A stretch of DNA of 64,000 bases from Aegilops tauschii subsp. strangulata (GCF_002575655.3 NC_053037.3:249087135-249151134); one strand, 5' to 3'. Shown: positions 1-11,830, counted from the stretch's first letter. Program-made: numbers and translations. Notes: a model not told the origin generated them from the letters alone.

Positions 1-304
1 TGCGCTGAGACAAGAGAACAGAAACGGTTCAATATATCAAGATGTGTGTGATACGCGGCAAACAGGTCTGTAATCAGAAATGTGTGCAAAGACAGATAAT
101 AACACAGACGATTGCTTCTAATAAGACGTATGTGATATGCTCTGTCCACACAACATCTATTGGCCATAAGAATGCGAAGAGGCATCCTATATCAGCAAGG
201 ACTAGCTGTTCCACCAGTAGCTCATCTAAGAGAACTCTCAAGTTAAGTGTGCTCAGGCTGGAGCAGCCATCAGATGGGTGACTGGATGGGAAGTTGTCTT
301 GATG

Positions 305-386
305 TTAAATTAACTAATGGGATGGGTCATCCCGGTCAAATTAAATTACCTTTGACCTGGATGATCCATCCCATGAGTTAATTTAA
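305..386. repeat. Imperfect inverted repeat (hairpin), copy 1
   Basis: Two arms of about 36 bases (ttaaattaactaatgggat... and ...atcccatgagttaatttaa) are near-perfect reverse complements around a short AT-rich loop. The same structure recurs at 1699-1780 in the duplicated copy. It could be a very short MITE-like insertion or a structural motif of the element. Confidence 0.8.
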
Positions 387-817
387 CCTCGAGGTCCTTG
401 TTTTATATTTTTTATATTTTGTAACACGTGTTAAAGAAGGTCCACCGCATTACTTTTTGACAATGTGTGATACGTGGCATACAGCCGATCTATCCGACCT
501 GTTTGTGTTGGAATAAGCCGTGTGTGTTGTGGGCAAACGCTTGCTAGTATTCAACCGTTTGCGATTGGTGAATTCATCATCGACGGGTTCCCTAGTGTGG
601 TCTGTGTTCATCTGATCATCATCTAATTCTTGTGCTAGCTCGATGTTCCTTCTATGCTAAGTTCCCATTAATTAATAGCGTTTTATGAACACGCCACCCT
701 TTCCCGCCATTTCCTCACCTGTTTCCCGCCACCCAGCGATATTGTGCATAAACCTAGGCGGTGCGTGACGCATGGAGGCGACAAGCGCAACGTGTAGAAC
801 ATCCACCTTTTCCAAGC

Positions 818-888
818 ATGCCAACCCACCAAAGTGTCGCCTCTGCCATCAAACTCGTCGACGAGGAAAACGAGCAGGCGCCACGGCC
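818..888 (+). pseudogene. Truncated duplicate of the element ORF at 2220
   Basis: The ATG at 818 and the next 24 or so codons equal the start of the 244-residue ORF at 2220-2954. At 889 the sequence switches to unrelated AT-rich DNA, and the frame ends without the rest of the protein. It is a by-product of the tandem duplication. Bases 889-1224 hold no gene that I can see. Confidence 0.8.
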
Positions 889-1224
889 GCAATTCAAACT
901 AAATTTGAATTCATTTCTCTATTTGAATAAGAATCTACAATCATGATTGTTGCCAAGTTAAACCATCATTTGTATATTATCTTAACAACACATCACATGA
1001 TTACAGAGATAGATATGAACTATCACTACTGCAAGTTGCTGCTAACGCGACACTACGATCAGAGACCCTTCGACGAAACTGTGTGCGATGCATTAATCGC
1101 AAACAGTGGTGTAAAAAACCCGTCAAAAGAGGTGCAAAACGTTTGCGATGGAGGATGCATCAAACACGGTTCGGATTTTAGTTGCGTGTACGATGCTGGG
1201 CATACGGTTCAGTTCAATTAACTA

Positions 1225-1476
1225 TTTGCGATGTGGCAGAACAAAAGAAACAGGCAGCCAGATGAAGGCGTGTGCGATATACGGCTTACGGTTCACTCGG
1301 ATGAACTGTTTGTGATTAGGCAACACAAAAGAAACGGTCAGCCAAATCAAGGTGTGTGTGATATACGGCATGCGGTTCACTCGGGTGAACTGTTTGCGCT
1401 GAGACAAGAGAACAGAAACGGTTCAATATATCAAGATGTGTGTGATACGCGGCAAACAGGTCTGTAATCAGAAATG
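1225..1476. repeat. 84-bp subterminal tandem repeats (three units)
   Basis: Units begin at 1225, 1309 and 1393, each starting tttgcg/tttgtg, continuing through an agaaacgg core and gtgtgtgatat, and ending ttcactcggatgaactg in the first two. The period is 84 bp and the third unit is more diverged. Subterminal repeats of this kind are transposase-binding regions in CACTA elements; that role is inferred here. Confidence 0.8.
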
Positions 1477-2290
1477 TGTGCAAAGACAGATAATAACACA
1501 GACGATTGCTTCTAATAAGACGTATGTGATATGCTCTGTCTACACAACATCTATTGGCCATAAGAATGCGAAGTGGCATCCTATATCAGCAAGGACTAGC
1601 TGTTCCACCAGTAGCTCATCTAAGAGAACTCTCAAGTTAAGTGTGCTCAGGCTGGAGCAGCCATCAGATGGGTGACTGGATGGGAAGTTGTCTTGATGTT
1701 AAATTAACTGATGGGATGGGTCATCCCGGTCAAATTAAATTACCTTTGACCTGGATGATCCATCCCATGAGTTAATTTAACCTCGAGGTCCTTGTTTTAT
1801 ATTTTTTATATTTTGTAACACGTGTTAAAGAAGGTCCACCGCATTACTTTTTGACAATGTGTGATACATGGCATACAGCCGATCTATCCGACCTGTTTGT
1901 GTTGGAATAAGCCGTGTGTGTTGTGGGCAAACGCTTGCTAGTATTCAACCGTTTGCGATTGGTGAATTCATCATCGACGGGTTCCCTAGTGTGGTCTGTG
2001 TTCATCTGATCATCATCTCATCATCTAATTCTTGTGCTAGCTCGATGTTCCTTCTATGCTAAGTTCCCATTAATTAATAGCGTTTTATGAACACGCCACC
2101 CTTTCCCGCCATTTCCTCACCTGTTTCCCGCCACCCAGCGATATTGTGCATAAACCTAGGCGGTGCGTGACGCATGGAGGCGACAAGCGCAACGTGTAGA
2201 ACATCCACCTTTTCCAAGCATGCCAACCCACCAAAGTGTCGCCTCTGCCATCAAACTCGTCGACGAGGAAAACGAGCAGGCGCCACGGCC
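1395..2290. repeat. Second copy of the ~1.4-kb tandem duplication
   Basis: Partner of 1-888. It carries the same hairpin (1699-1780) and the same upstream region (1781-2219), and then continues into the full-length ORF at 2220, so this copy keeps the original arrangement. Differences from copy 1 are a handful of substitutions plus an 8-bp insertion near 2010. Confidence 0.9.
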
Positions 2291-2954
2291 CGTCGAGGCC
2301 GAGGCGCTCCCCGACAACGCGATGGACGACGCCGTGATGCGTGTCATCGCCAGGGTTGAGCAGTCCTTTGGCGCATGGCGCTTGAGCGCCGCGGATCAAG
2401 ATAGGCATGTCAGCACCGACAGGCTGCAGCTCGCCGCCCAACATGATCGATGGCGTGCCGCAGAGCAAGCTAGGCGCGTCCGCGCCGATAGGCTGCGGGT
2501 CGTCGCACGGCGAGACCGTTGGAGCACCGCAGAGCGAGAGGCGCAGCGCGCCGCACAACAAGAGCGGATCCATCGATGCTTGCCTGCTTTCGACACGGCG
2601 TCGCAGCTGGGTACACGTCCCGTCAGTACCCCCATTCCTCGCCAGGAGTGGGCAGAGGCCCTCAGTGCCGTACTTGCACCAGACGGCCGCCGCGCCGTTC
2701 GCATGGGTGCCGCTGTTCGCCTTGTCTACGGCCCGCTGGATGCCAACGCGCTGGTCCGTATGCTCGACCGCCTCCTTGGCCCAGGTGTGCACCTGGGCGC
2801 AGTAGAGGAACATGGTCGTCGCATCCTCGAGCTGGTGATCTCCGATGAAATAGCCAACTTGGAGCTCGAGATCACGCTCCAGATGTACCGCGAGCGTGTC
2901 GACCGCTTGGACGAACGCCTGCACGAGTTCAGGCAGAGCCAAGAGCTACCGTAG
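2220..2954 (+). CDS. Element-encoded hypothetical protein with basic/helical C-terminus
   Basis: An uninterrupted frame of 244 residues begins at ATG 2220 (context aagcATGcc); the frame is open upstream to a GTG at 2163, but the ATG is preferred. The protein starts MPTHQSVASAIKLVDEE, has an Arg/Ala/Gln-rich middle (about residues 60-125) and a strongly amphipathic C-terminus (about 195-240, rich in Leu, Glu and Arg) that should form a coiled coil. GC-rich third positions contrast with the AT-rich flanks. I do not recognise a catalytic domain. Its position inside the CACTA-like element, next to other grass-TE ORFs, suggests an accessory protein of the element. It is the only one of the four element genes without an obvious break. 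Confidence 0.6.
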   Translation: MPTHQSVASAIKLVDEENEQAPRPVEAEALPDNAMDDAVMRVIARVEQSFGAWRLSAADQDRHVSTDRLQLAAQHDRWRAAEQARRVRADRLRVVARRDRWSTAEREAQRAAQQERIHRCLPAFDTASQLGTRPVSTPIPRQEWAEALSAVLAPDGRRAVRMGAAVRLVYGPLDANALVRMLDRLLGPGVHLGAVEEHGRRILELVISDEIANLELEITLQMYRERVDRLDERLHEFRQSQELP

Positions 2955-3243
2955 GCAAGGGCTGCTGGTCATGGTCTCATGAACACATTTTTATTTTGTT
3001 GAGTGATTTCGACGTGGATAGCTATGTATTCACAACAATCATAGTATTGCTTTGTTTATTCCTCTGTTTCAATGTGTGTACTCTGTTTTCCGTTCTTATA
3101 TGTTCTGTTGCAATGTGTGTATATACGCTTTCCATTCTGTATATGTGGATGATAACAACTAGATTCAAATTAGTATACAAAAACAGATAGAAAATGGAAT
3201 TCATAATGTGTGTATATATATATTAATTGTTCATTAGTTCATC

Positions 3244-3246
<3 letters not shown>

Positions 3247-3279
<33 letters not shown>
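3247..3279. repeat. (AT)n microsatellite in the 2955-3353 spacer
   Basis: About 16 AT dinucleotides. The rest of 2955-3353 is AT-rich spacer with no ORF of interest; it separates the convergent ORFs at 2220-2954 (+) and 3354-3973 (-). Confidence 0.95.
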
Positions 3280-3283
<4 letters not shown>

Positions 3284-3353
3284 CATCACATATACGTGAT
3301 GATACTTAACTACTAGGTACAATGCATAAAATTGAAAACGAACAATACTAAAA

Positions 3354-3973
3354 CTAATAATCCCTCCTAGGGCCAGTATTTCGGCAGCCCCGGCAGCCCC
3401 TCGCCAGCAGCTCCCTGGTGCGTGGTGTCTTCCGAGTGCGGAGGCAGTACTCCGCCTCCTCCGCCTTGCAGCGCTTGACGTACCGATTTGCCTCTTGCTG
3501 GTGGACGCGCGCGAACGATCTTGCCATTTCGTTGGGCACCCACCGGAGCTCCTCGTTGGTGGCATGCTGGAGCTTATCGGCCCACCTCCACGCAGCGACG
3601 AGGCGCCCAACGCCTATGACCTTCCTCGCGAAGTACCCGTCTTCGTACACCTCCTCGGCACGACGACGCGCCCGCCCCCAAAGCTCCGCCGCCTCCTTTT
3701 TTCAGGCGGCATCACGGGCTTCACAGGCCGCCTGGTACCTGGCTTCCTCCTCCGCCATCTCCTTCTTGAACGCCACTTGCCTGGCTTTCTCAGCTGGCGG
3801 CAGCGACTTCCACAGACAAAGATTACACTGGCCCCAAAACCAATCCAAAGTTGGGGGGGGGGGCGTGCAACCTCGTCCGACGGCGCGTAGGGGTCCTCAT
3901 CGTTGCTATTCGAGTGAGCGTCCTCGGGGGGCGGCGACACCTCGTCGGTGCGTGGGCAAACAAGCAGCGCCAT
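3354..3973 (-). pseudogene. Element-encoded charged/helical protein, broken
   Basis: On the minus strand an ATG at 3971-3973 opens an acidic N-terminus (MALLVCPRTDEVSPPPEDAH). The frame is lost in an 11-base G run (plus strand 3853-3863). One nucleotide off, a frame resumes with a Trp/Cys-rich stretch (about 3800-3840), then a Lys/Glu/Ala-rich helical region, then a conserved-looking C-terminal block (starting EDGYFARKVIGVGRLVAAWR) ending at TAG 3354-3356. A TGA at 3702-3704 (probably from CGA) interrupts the helical region. The two lesions, homopolymer slippage and a CpG-type transition, are typical of TE decay. I believe this is a recurrent ORF of Triticeae DNA transposons but cannot name a function. 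Confidence 0.6.
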
Positions 3974-4055
3974 GGCAGAGATTTGAGAGAGAGAGAGAGG
4001 GCGAGCGAGGGAGGATGTAGATGAGAATGCAGGCGTGACGATGTGAGCAAGGTAG

Positions 4056-4063
4056 TATTTATT
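4056..4063 (-). promoter_or_regulatory. TATA-like box upstream of the minus-strand ORF
   Basis: Minus-strand reading gives aataaata about 85 bases before the ATG at 3973, followed by a pyrimidine-rich (ctctctct) leader. The remaining 3974-4347 holds no ORF that I can support. Confidence 0.35.
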
Positions 4064-4347
4064 GGCGGCCGGAATCTAGATCGACGGGGACAGTACACAC
4101 GCCGGTCGCCGGAATTTATGAGTACTGTAGTTTGAATTACACACGATTCCCGCAGCAAAATCCGTGTGTGAACATAATAGCTGACGGTTTCCAATAAAGA
4201 ACTGTGTCTGATTAATGATCCCCGCCACTCACCTACCAAACCGCGAGCCACGAGATAGAGTGCCAATCGTGTGGAGCCGGTTTTCTTGCCAGATCTTTAC
4301 ATTCTCTTTTTTGAACACCAGATATTTACATCGTCTGATGATTTTTT

Positions 4348-7300
4348 AACTCGCACACAAGTACACAAAAATATGATTTTTCAAACAGTTATGGTTAGGC
4401 GTTGCATGCAGATGTAGTTCAAATTTGAATCACAGTCATTAAATGGCTTGAAAATCACTTAAATGTCTTTAAAAGGTCAAATGACCCCTGAAATTTTCCA
4501 AATTTTCACATGACATCTGTATAGTGCATGTTAAACGTAGAAAAAAGTTGAAGGCCGTAAGAGGAAGCTATCTCCCGTTCATCATCAAACATGCATTGTT
4601 CCCTCTCAGAACAACGAACCTTCTAGTGAGTTGCTCCGGTTTGTGAGGGGTGTGTGTCCAAACTTTCGTCAAACAGGCCAATTTTTTTACCACATCATCT
4701 TGGTGGCATGACATTAAATCAAGCAAGGTTTCATGTTTTTCTGATCATTTTTTATTTTTTGGAATTAAAATGCCATGGCACTCCATGCATGTGCCCATGC
4801 CGTGAGACCAATATGTTTGAAAATTCCTTCTAATTTACTGCACATGGAATTAACTCGCACACAAGTACACAAATATGATTTTTCAAACCGTTATGGTTAG
4901 GCGTTGCATGTAGATGTAGTTCAAATTTGAATTACGGTCATTAAATGGCTTGAAAATCACTTAAATGTCTTAAAAAGGTCAAATGACCGCTAGAATTTTC
5001 CAAATTTTCATAGTACAGTTGTAGTAGTGCAAGTTAAACGTAGAAGAAATTTTGAAGGCCGTAAGAGGACGCTATCTCCTGTTCATCATCGAACATGCAT
5101 TGTTCCCTCTCGGAACCACGAGCCTTCTAGTGAGTTGCTCCGGTTTGTGAGGGGTGTGTGTCCAAACTTTCGTCACACATGCCAACTTTTTTACCACCTC
5201 ATCTTGGTGGCTTGACATTACATCAAGCAAGGCTTCATGTTTTTCTGATCATTTTTTAATTTTTTGGAATTAAAATGCCATGCACTCCATGCATACGTAT
5301 GCATGTGTCCATGTCGTGAGACCAATATGTTTGAAAATTCCTTCTAATTTACTGCACATGGAATTAACTCGCACACAAGTACACCCCGAATATGAGTTTT
5401 CAAACCGTTATGGTTAGGCATTGCATGTAGATGTAGTTCAAATTTGAATTACGGTATTTAAATGGCTAGAAAATCACTTAAAGGTCTTTAAAAGGTCAAA
5501 TGACCCCTAGAATTTCCCAAAATTTCACATTACAGTTGTAGTAGTGCACGTTAAATGTAGAACAAAATTGAAGGACGTAAGAGGAAGCTATCTCCCGTTC
5601 GTCATCAAACACGCATTGTTCCCTCTCAGAACCACGAGCCTTCTATTGAGTTGCTCCGGTTTGTGAGGGGTGCGTGTCCAAACTTTCGTCAAACATGCCA
5701 ATTTTTTTACCACATCATCTTGGTGGCATGACATTACATCAAGCAAGGTTTCATGTGTTTCGGGTATTTTTTTAATTTTTTGGAATTAAAATGCCATGTC
5801 ACTCCATGCATACATATGCGGTGTCCATGTCGTGAGACAAATATGTTTGAAAATTCCTTCTAATTTACAGCACATGGAATTAACTCGCACACAAATACAC
5901 AAATATGATTTTTCAAACCATTATGGTTAGGCGTTGCATGTAGATGTAGTTCAAATTTGAATTACGGTCATGAAATGGCTAGAAAATCACTTAAATGTCT
6001 TCAAAAGGTCAAATGACCCCTAGAATTTTCCAAAATTTCACATTACAGTTGTAGTAGTGCACGTTAGACGTAGAAAAAAATTGAAGGCCGTAAGAGGAAG
6101 CTATCTCTCGTTTGTCATCAACCATGCATTTTTGCCTCTCGGAACCACGAGCCTTCTAGTGAGTTGCTCCGGTTTGTGAGGGGTGTGTGCCCAAACTTTC
6201 GTCAAACATGCCAATTTTTTTACCACATCATCTTGGTGGCATGACATTACATCAAACAAGGTTTCATGTGTTTCTGATTTTTTTAATTTCTTGGAATTAT
6301 AATGCCATGTCACTCCATGCATACATATGCATGTGTCCATGTCGTGAGTCAAATACGTTTGAAAATTCCTTCTAATTTACTGCGCATGGAATTAACTCGC
6401 ACACAAGTACACAAATATGATTTGTCAAACCGTTATGGTTAGGCGTTGCATGTAGATGTAGTTCAAATTTGAATTATGGTCATGAAATGGCTAGAAAATC
6501 ACTTAAATGTCTTTAAAAGGACAAATGACCCCTGGAATTTTCCAAAATTTCACATTACGGTTGTAGTAGTGCATGTTAAACATAGAAAAAAATGAAGACC
6601 GTAAGAGGAAGCTATCTCCCGTTCGTCATCAAACATGCATTGTTCCCTCTCGGAACCACGAGCCTTCTAGTGAGTTGCTCCGGTTTGTGAGGGGTGTATG
6701 TCCAAACTTTCGTCAAACATGCCAATTTTTTTACCACATCATCTTGGTGGCATGACATTACATCAAGCAAGGTTTCATGTGTTTCTGATTTTGTTTTAAT
6801 TTTTTGGAATTAAAATGCCATGTCACTCCATGCATACATATGCATGTGTCCATGTCGTGAGACAAATATGTGTGAAAATTCCTTCTAATTTACTGCACAT
6901 GGAATTAACTCACACACAAGTACACAAATATGATTTTTCAAACCGTTATGGTTAGCCGTTGGATGTAGATGTAGTTCAAATTTGAATTACGGTCATTAAA
7001 TGGCTAGAAAATCACTTAAATGTCTTTAAAAGGTCAAATGACCCCTAGAATTTTGCAAAATTTCACATTAGAGTTGTAGTAGTGCACGTTAAACGTAGAA
7101 AATAATTGAAGGCCGTAAGAGGAAGCTATCTCCTGTTCGTCATCAAACATGCATTGTTCCCTCTCGGAACCCTGAGCCTTCTAGTGAGTTGCTCCGGTTT
7201 GTGAGGGGTGTGTGTCCAAACTTTCGTCAAACATGCCAATTTTTTTACCACATCATCTTGGTGGCATGACATTACATCAACCAAGGTTTCATGTGTTTCT

Positions 7301-7590
7301 GATTTTTTTTAATTTTGTGGAATTAAAATGCCATGTCACTCCATGCTTAATTGTGTCATAGCCGTTAGACCAATATGTTTGAAAAATTCCTTCCAATTTA
7401 CTGCAGATGGAATTAAATCGCACACAGGTACACAAAATATGAGTTTTCAAACCGTAATGGTTAGCTGTTGCATGTACATGTAGTTCAACTTTCAATTACG
7501 ATCATTAAATGGCTAGAAAATCACTTAAATGTCTTAAAAGGTCAAATGACCCCCGAATTTTTCCAAAATTTGACATTACAGTTGTATTAG
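4348..7590. repeat. 512-bp tandem repeat array, about 6.4 copies
   Basis: Units start with aactcgcacacaagtacac at 4348, 4852, 5366, 5882, 6394, 6907 and (partial) 7415, giving spacings of 504, 514, 516, 512, 513 and 508. Each holds gttcaaatttgaatta, ttaaaaggtcaaatgaccc, a gttgctccggtttgtgaggg block and a catgtccatgtcgtgag block. Units differ by scattered substitutions and small indels. Short ORFs here (for example 5027-5215 and 6573-6755) are repeat-phase artefacts. I see no gene in the array. Confidence 0.95.
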
Positions 7591-7836
7591 TACTACAAAA
7601 TTTCTCGTACATTTAAAACACCATCTGTTGCCACTTTACTCCAAATTCGTCTTCCACAGCTAATAAAAAATATCTACAACATCACACACAGTTGTTTTCT
7701 AGGAACGTTTGCGATGAAAATATCTGGGTCTATTTGAGTCTCCCTCCTTAAGCTTCGCCGCCTCGTCTTCTCCAGTGCCGGTAACCCCCGAATCCACGAA
7801 TCCCGATCCCCATTCCCGCACCCCCTTCTTGCAAAG

Positions 7837-8498
7837 ATGACCTTGTGGAAACGCTTCGTGAAGGCCCGTACGGTGGTCGCGTCCCAGCCGAGCGCGGCCG
7901 CCTACGCCGAGAGTGCCGTCGCATCCGCATTGAGCGCGGCCGCTTCCGTCGAGAGGGCGACTGTGGCAACCGACAGGGTAGCTGCAGCTACTGCTGTGAC
8001 GGCGGCTGCAAACACCGAGAGTGCTCGAGCTGCCGTTCGTGCCGCCGATGTCGCCCTGGCCCGGGTCGAGGCCATCCACACCAAGATCGAGGATGCACAC
8101 GCCAAGATATTCCAGGCCACCTCGGACTCCGGCATGCAACCCATGTTCGAAAAGGCGGCGGTGGCCATGGAGCACCTGCTTCCTCATGAAGTCGCCGAGC
8201 GGGAGCTGGAGATGTAGGAGGCGGCGGAGATTGAGGAGCGCCGGGAGGAGGAGTTGCGCGTGGCCGAGGTCGAGGTAGAGAAGAGTCTGTCCGTCGAGGA
8301 ATCGACGGTGGAGTACCAACGCGAGCTCTGGCGCTGCCACTACTACGAGTACTACAACCTTGAGGGCGGCACCGAGGACGAGTACGAGGACGAGGACGAG
8401 GACGCGGTCGACTTCAGCAGGGGGACATGGAGTCCACCAACGGCGGCATGTCGCCAGGACAAGTCATCGACGTCTCATCTCACACCGACGATGCATAG
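7837..8498 (+). pseudogene. Element-encoded Ala-rich/acidic protein with premature TAG
   Basis: From ATG 7837 (after a C-rich leader) an Ala-rich helical domain (many Ala, Val, Thr and Ser with periodic Arg/Glu, about residues 15-85) runs to TAG 8215-8217. The same frame then continues with a Glu/Arg-rich coiled-coil segment, a Tyr-rich patch (YYEYYNLEGG) and an acidic tract (EDEYEDEDEDED) near 8370-8405. After 8405 the most natural C-terminus lies one frame over (MESTNGGMSPG..., stop TAG 8496-8498), implying a second, frameshift lesion; in the original frame the stop is at 8521. The TAG sits where Gln (CAG) would fit. Function unknown; probably an accessory gene of the same element as the ORF at 2220. 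Confidence 0.55.
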
Positions 8499-8523
8499 GC
8501 CGACGCGGCGGCGGATTTGTTAA

Positions 8524-9000
8524 AATTATGCGTACTTAGGCTTTGTTTTTAATGCTGGTCTTTTGTTAGAGCAATGTTTAGGTCAACTGGCTCTGCTTAA
8601 TTACTAAAATTGCTCGAATCAGTAAGTGTGGTATGTCTGCTGTACGCTCTTTTGTGTGCCCAAATTAGCAAGCGATGTTAAATTATGCAATGACGTACCT
8701 GGGGAAATTTCCACCAAAATTTGAATTATCAAACTCATCCCATGCGCATAAAGCAGAAGAACCGTTTGCGATGCACACAATCGTTCAAAGTGAATGGTCC
8801 GGCGGCACCGCGCGCAAAGTTTCCCTCCACATTTCCAAAATTTTGGCCTACCGCCAAAATATCTACCCCCGCCCCCTTCCCCCTTCCCCACCCCCTTTTC
8901 TCCCTAACCACAAGTCACATTTCCCCTGTTTCCTCCTTCCTTCCTAAGCTATAGCCGCTTCTTCACTCTCGCCGTCTCGCATCCTACCGCCGGGGTCGCC
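8524..9000. other. Spacer between element genes
   Basis: Intergenic DNA of the CACTA-like element. It includes an aaccgtttgcgatgcacaca word (8760-8779) that echoes the subterminal motif, then a C-rich tract (8868-8905) and leader just before the ATG at 9001. No ORF of interest. Confidence 0.6.
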
Positions 9001-9295
9001 ATGGTCTTCTTCAAAGACCTCTCCAGCGGTTCCTCCCCCGGCAACGACTCCTTCACCACCTGGGTATGCCTCTCTTCTCTCTCTCGGGCTATGACTTGGA
9101 ATGAAGGATTTTTACCCGGTGGTCGATTTGAGTCATTTCTTCCTCTTGTAGCTCCCTAGGACCATAAGTGGCAACGAATGGAGCGGGGTGGCTGAAGATC
9201 TATCTTCTCATTGTCACCATCAATCTCCATGCGTAAAGCTAGTTGCGTTTGAATCCGTGGACAGTGGGAGGCAGTTTCTGGCATGTGCACAGAAG

Positions 9296-10073
9296 GTTAG
9301 GCCCTCTTTCGTTGTTACAAATCATTTGTTAGATGTGATTCAGACACTGTCACGGTCCCAACCTATTCATACCACACCTTCAACCAAACGCATCCTAAGA
9401 CAGTGTCACAGTTTGTACCTAGTATCTTAAATTGTTGCCATCTCATCAGCGGTGCCATCAGAAAATCATTTGGCACTGCTTCAGCAGTTTGTGCAGCCAA
9501 CTTTGGTCCACACATCCGAGCAGCCAAGTAGTAAAATACTAAATCTTTATGGCACGAAGGAACTGGGCATCGGAGCAACTACGTGCTCCGGAGTCCGGGT
9601 CCCTGATTTTTTTCTGCTGCATCAGCTCGCTAGTGCAGGGCACCGGTGCGAGATGTAGCAACAGTTGTCTTTACCCCAGTTTTGGCATACATAGTGGACG
9701 GCCTTAGTGCTATTAGTTCTATGTTACATATTTGTGCATGTACACACCTGTTAGTATCAATTTGCTGTCATCCAAGCACTGTCGCTATGCTGTTGCAGTT
9801 ATATTTACCTTCCTCATAAAATGTTCAATTTGTTATTTATTCTACATGAGTAAGTACTTGTAGCGTTGTTGTAGTTAATTATAGCTTTTGATGTTCCAGA
9901 ATTTGGTTGTTGTCTCAGTAGCAATTAATTCATTTGCACATTGATCTTTTTGAGAAGATATGTCATAATTAATATGTTTCTTCAGTTTTTCAAAATAAGC
10001 ATTGGTGATTTTCTATGTTGCTATAAACCCATTTCCCCTACAATTGTTACTGATCTAGTTTTAAATATTATAG
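9296..10073 (+). other. Second intron of the GRF gene
   Basis: A 778-base interval between donor gttagg and acceptor ttatag, longer than the 88-base first intron (9064-9151). I see no coding signal in it. Words such as gacactgtcacggt and gacagtgtcacag at 9341-9413 hint at a small inserted element, but no TIR/TSD pair could be assigned. Confidence 0.55.
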
Positions 10074-10106
10074 GATGAATGGAAGTGTTCTTCTTGGAGT
10101 GGGTTG

Positions 10107-11830
10107 TGAAGGAAATATGCCATAGAGGCAATAATAAAGTTGTTATTTATATTTCCTCATATCATGATAAATGTTTATTATTCATGCTAGAATTGTATTA
10201 ACAGAAAACTTAGTACATGTGTGAATACATAGACAAACAGAGTGTCACTAGTATGCCTCTACTTGACTAGCTCGTTGAATCAAAGATGGTCAAGTTTCCT
10301 AGCCATAGACATGAGTTGTCATTTGATTAACGGGATCACATCATTAGAGAATGATGTGATTGACTTGACCCATTCCGTTAGCTTAGCACTTGATCGTTTA
10401 GTTTATTGCTATTGCTTTCTTCATGTCTTATACATGTTCCTATGACTATGAGATTATGCAAGTCCCGAATACCGGAGGAACACTTTGTGTGCTACCAAAC
10501 GTCACAACGTAACTAGGTGATTATAAAGGTGCTCTACAGGTGTCTCCGAAGGTACTTGTTGGGTTGGCGTATTTCGAGATTAGGATTTGTCATTCCGTGT
10601 TACGGAGAGGTATCTTTGGGCCCTCTCGGTAATGCACATCACTATAAGCCTGTCAAGCAATGTGACTAATGAGTTAGTTGCGGGATGATGCATTACGGAA
10701 CGAGTAAAGAGACTTGCCGGTAACGAGATTGAACTCGGTATTGAGATACCGACGATCGAATCTCGGGCAAGTAACATACCGATGACAAAGGGAACAACGT
10801 ATGTTGTTATGCGGTTTGAGCGATAAAGATCTTCGTAGAATATGTAGGAACCAATATGAGCATCTAGGTTCCGCTATTGGTTATTGACCGGAGATGAGTC
10901 TCGGTGATGTCTACATAGTTCTCGAACCTGTAGGGTCCGCACGCTTAACGTTCGGTGACAGTCGGTATTATGAGTTTATGTGTTTTGATGTACCGAAGGT
11001 TGTTCGGAGTCCCGGATGTGATCACGGACATGACGAGGAGTCTCGAAATGGTCGAGACATAAAGATCGATATATTGGATGGCTATGTTTGGACATCGGAG
11101 TGGTTCCGGGTGAGTTCGGGCATTTACCGGAGTACTCGGAGGTTACCGGAACCTCCCGGGGAGTATATGGGCCTTATTGGGCCTTAGTGGGAGAGAGGAG
11201 GAGGCGGCCAAGGAAGGTGCGCCCCCCCAACCCAATCCGAATTGGGTGGGGGGTCGGCCCCCCTTTCCTTCCTCCCTCTCTCCTCCTTCCTTCCTCTCCT
11301 ACTCCAACTACGGAAAGGGGGAATCCTACTCCTGGCTGGAGTTGGACTCCCCTAGGGCGCCCCATAGAGAGGCCGGCCCCTCCCCTCCTCCACTTCTTTA
11401 TATACAGGGGAGGGGGCACCCCATAGACACACAAGTTGATTGTTTAGCCATGTGCGGTGCCCCCCTCCATAGATTTCCACCTCGGTCATATCGTTGTAGT
11501 GCTTAGGCGAAGCCCTGCGTCGGTAACTTCATCATCACCGTCATCACGCCGTCGTGCTGACGAAGCTCTCCCTCGACACTTAGCTGGATCTAGAGTTCGT
11601 GGGATGTCACCGAGCTGAACGTGTGCAGATCGCGGAGGTGCCGTACTTTCGATACTAGGATCGGTCGGATCGTGAAGACGTACGACTACATCAACCGCGT
11701 TGTCATAACGCTTCCGCCTTCGGTCTATGAGGGTATGTGGACAACACTCTCCCCTCTCGTTGCTATACATCACCTAGATGGATCTTGCGTGTGCATAGGA
11801 AATGTTTTGAAATTACTACGTTCCCCAACA
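10107..11830 (+). repeat. Copia-1 5' LTR
   Basis: 1724 bp, TG...CA. A TATATAC box lies near 11399, followed by the R/U5 region with GC-rich flanks. It differs from the 1733-bp 3' LTR by scattered substitutions and short indels in the C-rich tract. Confidence 0.95.

Larger units (their letters stand above)
1..888. repeat. First copy of a ~1.4-kb tandem duplication
   Basis: Bases 1-888 match 1395-2290 almost base for base (offset 1394, then 1402 after an 8-bp atcatctc-type insertion near 2010). Similarity stops abruptly after ccacggcc at 881-888. The copy contains a hairpin (305-386) and the first 24 codons or so of the ORF that is complete at 2220. The sequence 889-1394 lies between the two copies, as expected if the repeat unit runs from 889 through about 2290. 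Confidence 0.9.

Noticed and set aside
3418..4020. Plus-strand 200-codon ORF
   Set aside because: Shadow of the minus-strand gene at 3354-3973, whose sequence features are more protein-like.
4348..7590. Calling the 512-bp array a known wheat centromeric satellite
   Set aside because: Length alone is not enough, and the array lies inside a transposon; no sequence comparison possible here.
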